Source: a bacterium 1XD21-70 (GTDB lineage: Bacteria > Bacillota > Clostridia > Lachnospirales > Lachnospiraceae). From it: a stretch of DNA of 64,000 bases. The notes under the pieces are model-generated. The model did not search any database, had not been told where the DNA came from, and saw nothing but the letters and a program-made list of their open reading frames with translations. The stretch covers positions 1 through 64,000 of the forward strand of contig RAYB01000026.1 of assembly GCA_003669055.1 (NCBI GenBank), in the 5' to 3' direction. Both the position numbers and the translations under genes were made by a program. Shown piece after piece: positions 59,554 through 64,000 of the stretch; the first letter of the stretch is position 1, and each line of letters begins with the position of its first letter.

Positions 59554-60459
59554 CTATCTCACACATCCGATCAGTTCTGTGATATCCGCAACCTGGTGCT
59601 GTTGCATATACGCCATAATCCCATCCACAATCTCCACCGTGGCATGGGGGTTATAGAAATTAGCCGTCCCTACGGACACTGCCGTAGCCCCTGCCATGAT
59701 GAATTCCAGGGCATCCTCTGCCGTGGCTATCCCGCCCATGCCAATCACAGGGATCTTCACTGCACATGCCGCCTGATAAACCATGCGCAGGGCGACCGGC
59801 TTCACCGCCGGCCCGGACATTCCTCCGGTTTTATTGGCCAGGGCAAATGACCTTTTGTTGATATCGATCTTCATCCCGGTCAGGGTATTGATCAGGGACA
59901 CCACATCCGCCCCGCCCGACTCCGCTGCCCGCGCCATCTCGCTGATGTCCGTCACATTGGGGCTCAGCTTCATGATAACCGGCTGTTTTGCCCGCGCCTT
60001 TACTGCCCGGGTGATCGCCTCCACTGCCCGGGGATCCTGGCCAAAGGCAATCCCGCCTTCTTTCACATTGGGGCAGGAGATATTGATCTCCAGAAAATCC
60101 ACCGGTTCCTCCCCTAAACGTTCCACCACCTCAAGATAGTCCTCCGTCGTCCTGCCGCAGACATTGACAATGATCCTGGTGTCATACTGTTTTAAAAACG
60201 GGATATCCCGTCCGGCGAACACATCGATCCCAGGGTTTTGCAGGCCGATGGCATTGAGCATCCCCCCATAGACCTCGGCGACCCGAGGCGTGGGGTTGCC
60301 CGGCCACGGCACATTGGCCACCCCTTTGGTAACCACCGCCCCCAAACGGTTCAGGTCCACAAATTCCCCGTATTCCGCGCCGCTGCCGAACGTGCCGGAT
60401 GCCGTCATCACCGGGTTCTTCAATTCCACCCCTGCCAGTGTTACCTTCGTATTTATCAC
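59554..60459 (-). CDS. pyrD: dihydroorotate dehydrogenase B, catalytic subunit
   Basis: This 301-residue class-1B flavoenzyme oxidises dihydroorotate to orotate and passes electrons to NAD+ through PyrK. The FMN barrel has NPVMTASGTFGSGAEYG at the start, VDFLEINISCPNVKEGG with the class-1 Cys, and VIGMGGIATAEDALEFIMAGATAVSVGTA at the phosphate site. It overlaps pyrK by 4 bases, as expected for the PyrDK complex. Confidence 0.96.
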   Translation of the reverse strand: MINTKVTLAGVELKNPVMTASGTFGSGAEYGEFVDLNRLGAVVTKGVANVPWPGNPTPRVAEVYGGMLNAIGLQNPGIDVFAGRDIPFLKQYDTRIIVNVCGRTTEDYLEVVERLGEEPVDFLEINISCPNVKEGGIAFGQDPRAVEAITRAVKARAKQPVIMKLSPNVTDISEMARAAESGGADVVSLINTLTGMKIDINKRSFALANKTGGMSGPAVKPVALRMVYQAACAVKIPVIGMGGIATAEDALEFIMAGATAVSVGTANFYNPHATVEIVDGIMAYMQQHQVADITELIGCVR

Positions 60460-61247
60460 AGTTCCACCTCCTGTGCCGCAAAAACCGGTCCATCCTTGCA
60501 GATCCGCTTATTATGTACGCGGGAGTGTCCGTCAACCTCCTTGGACTGGCAGACGCAGGCCAGGCAGGCGCCGACCCCACAGGCCATCCTCTCCTCTAAG
60601 GAGAGCCAGCATTCCATGCCCTGTTTTAGGGCATACGCCTTTACCGCCCGCAGCATGGGAACTGGCCCGCAGGCGTAAACCACATCCGCCGTTAGTCCAT
60701 TCTCCCGGATGGCATCAATCACATTGCCCCGCGTCCCCGCGCTTCCGTCCTCCGTGGCGACTGCCACCTTGCCGTACGCTTCAAATTCCTCTTTCAAAAA
60801 CAGCTTATCCCGGTATCCCAAAACCATCTGCTTGTGGCAGTTTAACTCCTTTGCCAGCTGCAGCATCGGCGGGATCCCGATGCCTCCGCCGATTAGGAAT
60901 GCTTTCCTGCCGGGATCCCCTTCCAGGGGGAAGCCATTTCCCAAAGGACCCATGACCGTCACCGGATCCCCTGCCTGGTAGCGGGAAAATTCCTCCGTGC
61001 CTGCCCCCGCCACACGGTACACAACCCGCAGCCTCCCTGCCCCTTTTTCAATCTCACAAATGCTGATTGGCCTTGGCAGGAGGCGGCTGGCATCCCTGGT
61101 GAACAGGGAGAGGAACTGGCCTGGCTTTGCCCCCGCTGCAATCTCCCCGGCCTGGATCCACATACTATATATGCCGTCTGCCAGGCAGTCCTGTGATTCT
61201 ACCCTCGCCACAACCCTGGCCTTTGCTTCTTTCTTCTTATTATCCAT
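60456..61247 (-). CDS. pyrK: dihydroorotate dehydrogenase B, electron transfer subunit
   Basis: The 263-residue iron-sulphur flavoprotein has an FAD domain (RLLPRPISICEIEKGAGRL), a nucleotide-binding domain (LIGGGIGIPPML) and C-terminal [2Fe-2S] ligands in MACGVGACLACVC and a last Cys in KRICKDGPVF. It is paired with pyrD. The ATG at 61247 follows ccagggaggatacc; the frame to 61304 has no ribosome site. Confidence 0.95.
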   Translation of the reverse strand: MDNKKKEAKARVVARVESQDCLADGIYSMWIQAGEIAAGAKPGQFLSLFTRDASRLLPRPISICEIEKGAGRLRVVYRVAGAGTEEFSRYQAGDPVTVMGPLGNGFPLEGDPGRKAFLIGGGIGIPPMLQLAKELNCHKQMVLGYRDKLFLKEEFEAYGKVAVATEDGSAGTRGNVIDAIRENGLTADVVYACGPVPMLRAVKAYALKQGMECWLSLEERMACGVGACLACVCQSKEVDGHSRVHNKRICKDGPVFAAQEVEL

Positions 61248-61269
61248 GGTATCCTCCCTGGCGCCCTCT

Positions 61270-62187
61270 TTACAGGACGCTGTTGATATCCGCTGCCATG
61301 TCAATCACTGCCTGCCGGGATGCCTCTGCAAAATGCTTTGGCCCAAACTTCTCATACTTTGCCTGCTTATAGGCGGCGATAATCCCCCGGGAAGAATTCA
61401 CAATAGCCCCGAGCCCGTCACTATTAAAACATGGCTTCAGATCCTGTGCCGTAGCCCCCTGGGCGCCGTAGCCCGGCACCAGGAAATAGGTATGGGGCAT
61501 CCTTTTCCTTAACACAGCGCTCATCTCCGGGTAGGTTGCCCCAACCACCGCGCCTACATTGCTATATTCTCCGTCCATGCAGCCCTGTCCCCACTCCACA
61601 ACCTTGTCTGCCACAAGTTCATACAATGGGCTTTCTCCTATCAGCTTGTCCTGGAACTCGCCGCTGGAAGGATTCGATGTCTTCACCAGCACAAATATCC
61701 CCTTGTCCTCTGCTTTGCACACATCCACAAAGGGCTTTACCCCGTCTGTCCCCAAGTAAGGGTTCACCGTCAGAAAATCCGTGTTGAATGCCGTGCATAC
61801 CGAGTCCCCTACCTTCACCTTGCCCAAATGGGCTGTGGCATAGGCCGCCGAGGTGGAACCGATATCCCCCCGCTTGGCATCGCCGATCACGAATAACCCC
61901 TTTTCCTGGCAATACCTTACCGTCTTCTCGTATATCTTCAGGCCTTCTATCCCAAACTGCTCATACATCGCGATCTGCGGCTTCACACAGGGAACCAGAT
62001 CCCAGGTATGGTCAATGATTTCGCGGTTATAATTCCAGATCGCATCGGCAGCGCCTTCAAGGCTCTCGCCAAATTCCTGGAAAGATGCCTTGAGAATGTG
62101 TTCTGGGATGTAGTTCAGCATAGGATCCAAACCAATGCAAACAGGAGCTTTCGTTTTTTGTATTTTCTGAATCAGCTGTTGAATCAT
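61270..62187 (-). CDS. pyrF: orotidine-5'-phosphate decarboxylase (type 2)
   Basis: The 305-residue enzyme converts OMP to UMP. It belongs to the longer subfamily 2 (about 300 residues, not 230): VCIGLDPMLNYIPEH, then the catalytic loop GLFVIGDAKRGDIGSTSAAY with the Lys-Asp network, and VPGYGAQGATAQDL. It leads the pyr operon, with aaggaggattcc before the ATG. No PyrR-type attenuator is visible in the leader. Confidence 0.95.
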   Translation of the reverse strand: MIQQLIQKIQKTKAPVCIGLDPMLNYIPEHILKASFQEFGESLEGAADAIWNYNREIIDHTWDLVPCVKPQIAMYEQFGIEGLKIYEKTVRYCQEKGLFVIGDAKRGDIGSTSAAYATAHLGKVKVGDSVCTAFNTDFLTVNPYLGTDGVKPFVDVCKAEDKGIFVLVKTSNPSSGEFQDKLIGESPLYELVADKVVEWGQGCMDGEYSNVGAVVGATYPEMSAVLRKRMPHTYFLVPGYGAQGATAQDLKPCFNSDGLGAIVNSSRGIIAAYKQAKYEKFGPKHFAEASRQAVIDMAADINSVL

Positions 62188-62211
62188 GGAATCCTCCTTA
62201 AATTTTTTTCC

Positions 62212-62240
62212 ATTTTAGCATATCACAGGCAGGGTTTCAA
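62212..62240 (-). promoter_or_regulatory. promoter of the pyr operon
   Basis: TTGAAA (62235-62240), 17-base spacer, TAAAAT (62212-62217), giving a short leader of about 18 bases before pyrF. The short leader leaves no room for attenuation. Confidence 0.7.
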
Positions 62241-62259
62241 GCACAAGTAAAAGTACAGA

Positions 62260-62288
62260 TTGTCATTTTCTTGCCTTAGTGGTAAGAT
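62260..62288 (+). promoter_or_regulatory. promoter of lrgAB
   Basis: TTGTCA (62260-62265), 17-base spacer, TAAGAT (62283-62288), 45 bases before lrgA. It is arranged back to back with the pyr promoter. Confidence 0.65.
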
Positions 62289-62332
62289 AAGAACGGTTCT
62301 GATAACCGACTTTTGCGAAAGGAATCCGTACT

Positions 62333-62701
62333 ATGAAATATTTAAAACAATTTACCGTTATTCTGGGGATCACCCTGGCCGGGGAATGGTTAAATCACAT
62401 CCTGCCATTTCCGGTTCCTGCAGGTGTGTATGGCCTGTTTCTGCTGCTCTTGCTGCTCTGCGGCGGCATCCTCAAATTAGAACAAGTGGAAAATGCCGGG
62501 AACCTGCTTTTGGATATCATGTCTGTCATGTTCGTCCCTTCCGCCGTAGGGCTGATGGAAAGCTATCACCAGATACAGTCCGCCCTCGTGCCGATCGTCA
62601 GTATCTGCGTGGCTTCCACCCTCATTGTCATGGTTGCCACCGGGAAGGCTGCACAGCTTATCATGGATCTAAAATCAAAAAAGGAGGCTGGCCAATCATG
62701 A
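62333..62701 (+). CDS. lrgA: LrgA/CidA-family membrane protein
   Basis: The 122-residue protein has four membrane segments and the family motif ILPFPVPAGVYGLFLLLLLL, then LLDIMSVMFVPSAVGLMESY. CidA/LrgA proteins are holin-like and influence murein hydrolase activity and export of small metabolites such as pyruvate. The start has aaaggaatccgt. Its stop overlaps lrgB (ATGA). Whether it is LrgA or CidA cannot be told from sequence. Confidence 0.88.
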   Translation: MKYLKQFTVILGITLAGEWLNHILPFPVPAGVYGLFLLLLLLCGGILKLEQVENAGNLLLDIMSVMFVPSAVGLMESYHQIQSALVPIVSICVASTLIVMVATGKAAQLIMDLKSKKEAGQS

Positions 62702-63387
62702 ACTTTACCCAGGAATCCTTATATTTCGGCGCCGTGCTCAGCCTTTTGACTTTCTGGTTTGGTTCCTGGCTGAAAAGCAAAACCGGATGGGCAGTCCTCA
62801 ATCCGATCCTGGTCTCTATCGTATTATGCATCGTCGTGTTAAAGCTTTTACGCGTGGATTATGCCGTATATGAAGCAGGGGCTAAATATATCGGCTACCT
62901 TTTGACCCCCACTACGGTCTGCCTGGCCATCCCGCTCTACAGGCAGCTTTCCCTGCTGCGCCAGAACCTGGCAGCTGTCATCATAGGCATATTCTCCGGC
63001 GTAGTGGCCAGCGCCGCCAGCATCTTTGCCATGTGCCTTTTGTTTGGCCTAAACCATACTTATTACGTGTCGCTGCTCCCCAAATCCATCACCACCGCCA
63101 TTGCTATGGGGGTCAGTGAGGAGGCCGGGGGGATCGTGCCCATTACCATTGTCTGCATTATCATCACCGGAACCCTGGGCAATATCATCGGAGAAAGCAT
63201 TTTCAAATGGACACATCTGGACAACCCGATCGCCCGCGGCCTGGCGCTGGGAACCTCTGCCCACGCTGTCGGGACAGCCAAAGCCATGGAACTTGGGGAA
63301 ATCGAAGGCGCTATGAGCAGCCTGGCTGTGGCCGTGGCCGGACTGATGACCGTTATCGTCGTCCCCTTGGTCACAGGGCTCATCTGA
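62698..63387 (+). CDS. lrgB: LrgB/CidB-family membrane protein
   Basis: The 229-residue protein has about six membrane segments with the family block LLPKSITTAIAMGVSEEAGGI and GNIIGESIFKWTHLDNPIARGLALGTSAHAVGTAKA, which names the LrgB family. The ATG at 62698 has aaaaggaggctggcc before it; a longer frame upstream in the same register is not coding. It acts with LrgA. Confidence 0.92.
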   Translation: MNFTQESLYFGAVLSLLTFWFGSWLKSKTGWAVLNPILVSIVLCIVVLKLLRVDYAVYEAGAKYIGYLLTPTTVCLAIPLYRQLSLLRQNLAAVIIGIFSGVVASAASIFAMCLLFGLNHTYYVSLLPKSITTAIAMGVSEEAGGIVPITIVCIIITGTLGNIIGESIFKWTHLDNPIARGLALGTSAHAVGTAKAMELGEIEGAMSSLAVAVAGLMTVIVVPLVTGLI

Positions 63388-63402
63388 GAACGGAGGGAAA
63401 CG

Positions 63403-64000
63403 ATGGATATCCGGTCTTATACTACACTTTCCCAAGGCCTGCAGCAGTCCGTTTCCCAGCTGGCCGCCAGCTGCCGTGCCCATGACAATTCTTCTTTATC
63501 TTATCCGCTTTCGCCGGAAGAGGGTGCCCTGGGCCATTACCTGGCCTTTGGCAGCCCCCAAAAACTCATAGGCGCATTGGCTGTGTCCTCCTGGGATGAT
63601 GACACCGTGGAAATTGCTGCATTCACCCTGCCAGAGGAACGCCAAAAAGGCTGTTTTTCCCAATTATTGGCTCTGGCCCTGGAAGATTTCGAGGACTATG
63701 TTTTTTTGTTTGCCGCCCCTTTGGGCTGTAAAGATACCTTGTCCGCGCTGATTGCCCTGGGGGCGGAACATTCCCATGATGAACATCAGATGGAATTTTC
63801 CCTTGGAAACAGCTTATTGCCCCGCTTCCCATCCCTGCCAAAAACCGATGTTTCCCTGATCCCTCCCGGGGATATCCTCTCCCCGGGCGCACGCTGGCTG
63901 CTCGTTTGTGGCCATGCCCCGGATTCCCCCGTCGGCTCCTGCCTCACTTCCCCGGTCTCCGCCTCCTGCCTCTGCCTCCATCAGGTCATGGTTCCCCAAA
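63403..64000 (+). CDS. GNAT-like acetyltransferase, N-terminal part (partial)
   Basis: An open frame begins at ATG 63403 (ggagggaaacg upstream) and runs to the window edge without a stop: 199 residues. It reads MDIRSYTTLSQGLQQSV..., then GALGHYLAFGSPQKLIGALAV and TLPEERQKGCFSQLLALALE, which has the form of a GNAT acetyl-CoA loop (R-Q-K-G-C-x-S-x-L-L). A second GNAT-like half may begin beyond residue 150, as in tandem-GNAT proteins. It lies 15 bases after lrgB on the same strand. Confidence 0.6.
   Translation, partial: MDIRSYTTLSQGLQQSVSQLAASCRAHDNSSLSYPLSPEEGALGHYLAFGSPQKLIGALAVSSWDDDTVEIAAFTLPEERQKGCFSQLLALALEDFEDYVFLFAAPLGCKDTLSALIALGAEHSHDEHQMEFSLGNSLLPRFPSLPKTDVSLIPPGDILSPGARWLLVCGHAPDSPVGSCLTSPVSASCLCLHQVMVPQ

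Noticed and set aside
58423-59850. 475-residue open frame on the plus strand
   Set aside because: It lies opposite VanZ, the 49-residue gene, pyrE and pyrD, has no ribosome binding site and is rich in His, Arg, Pro and Cys, typical of antisense frames in G+C-rich DNA.
62260-62697. Upstream extension of the LrgB frame
   Set aside because: It overlaps lrgA in another frame; the LrgB start with aaaggagg lies at 62698.
1-64000. CRISPR arrays or prophage
   Set aside because: No regularly spaced direct repeats and no phage structural or integrase genes were found on either strand.

Overview
The window (about 54% G+C by eye, dense gene packing, strong AGGAGG-type ribosome binding sites, TTGACA/TATAAT promoters) looks like chromosome from a strictly anaerobic gut Firmicute, most likely a Lachnospiraceae/Clostridia member. 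The basis is gene content: paired GlgC/GlgD, NfnAB ferredoxin:NADP transhydrogenase, HydE/HydF [FeFe]-hydrogenase maturases, AddAB, class-1B PyrDK, DUF1540, DUF4321 and C_GCAxxG proteins, Trp and Thr T-boxes and a one-piece tmRNA. No prophage, plasmid or CRISPR array is visible; the only mobile element is one intact IS256-family insertion.

Layout. 1-2.1 kb: end of an Rpn-type nuclease gene, then an IS256 element (442-1929) with an 8-bp target duplication that splits a small reading frame. 2.1-4.8 kb: a charged hypothetical protein and an AgrC/AgrA-like sensor/LytTR regulator pair without agrB or agrD. 4.9-8.9 kb: a four-gene cell-surface operon (wall-binding transglutaminase-like protein, SGNH-like protein with Cys in the nucleophile position, small secreted protein, MBOAT O-acyltransferase). 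9-11.1 kb: Trp T-box and trpB2, then tRNA-Arg(ACG). 11.2-23.2 kb: three MATE exporters, nfnAB preceded by a ThyX-like gene, a purine permease, DUF4321 and a deoxyinosine glycosylase. 23.3-26.3 kb: a C_GCAxxG protein and a DUF2975/XRE/DUF4173 membrane module with an operator-like palindrome over its promoter.

26.4-29.7 kb: glycogen genes glgC-glgD behind a densely folded leader, and a SprA-like zinc protein with an apparent ATT start. 29.7-32.4 kb: hydF-hydE behind a leader built like a riboswitch with an overlapping terminator. 32.4-43.7 kb: addB-addA, an FMN_bind-like protein, a TauE exporter, an rRNA/tRNA methyltransferase and nadE. 44-47 kb: Rrf2 regulator, tcdA, a sodium symporter and a DUF1540 protein. 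47.1-49.5 kb: thrS with its Thr T-box. 49.5-55.1 kb: a TAXI-TRAP transporter operon with DUF1850 and a secreted TIM-barrel protein, under a promoter followed by a 9-3-9 palindrome. 55.2-58.8 kb: tmRNA, an M29 aminopeptidase and small membrane proteins. 58.9-62.2 kb: pyrF-pyrK-pyrD-pyrE. 62.3-64 kb: lrgAB and the start of an acetyltransferase-like gene cut by the window edge.

The best candidates for undescribed biology are the two structured leaders (upstream of glgC and of hydF) and the surface O-acylation operon at 4.9-8.9 kb. All calls come from reading the sequence; no database search was run.
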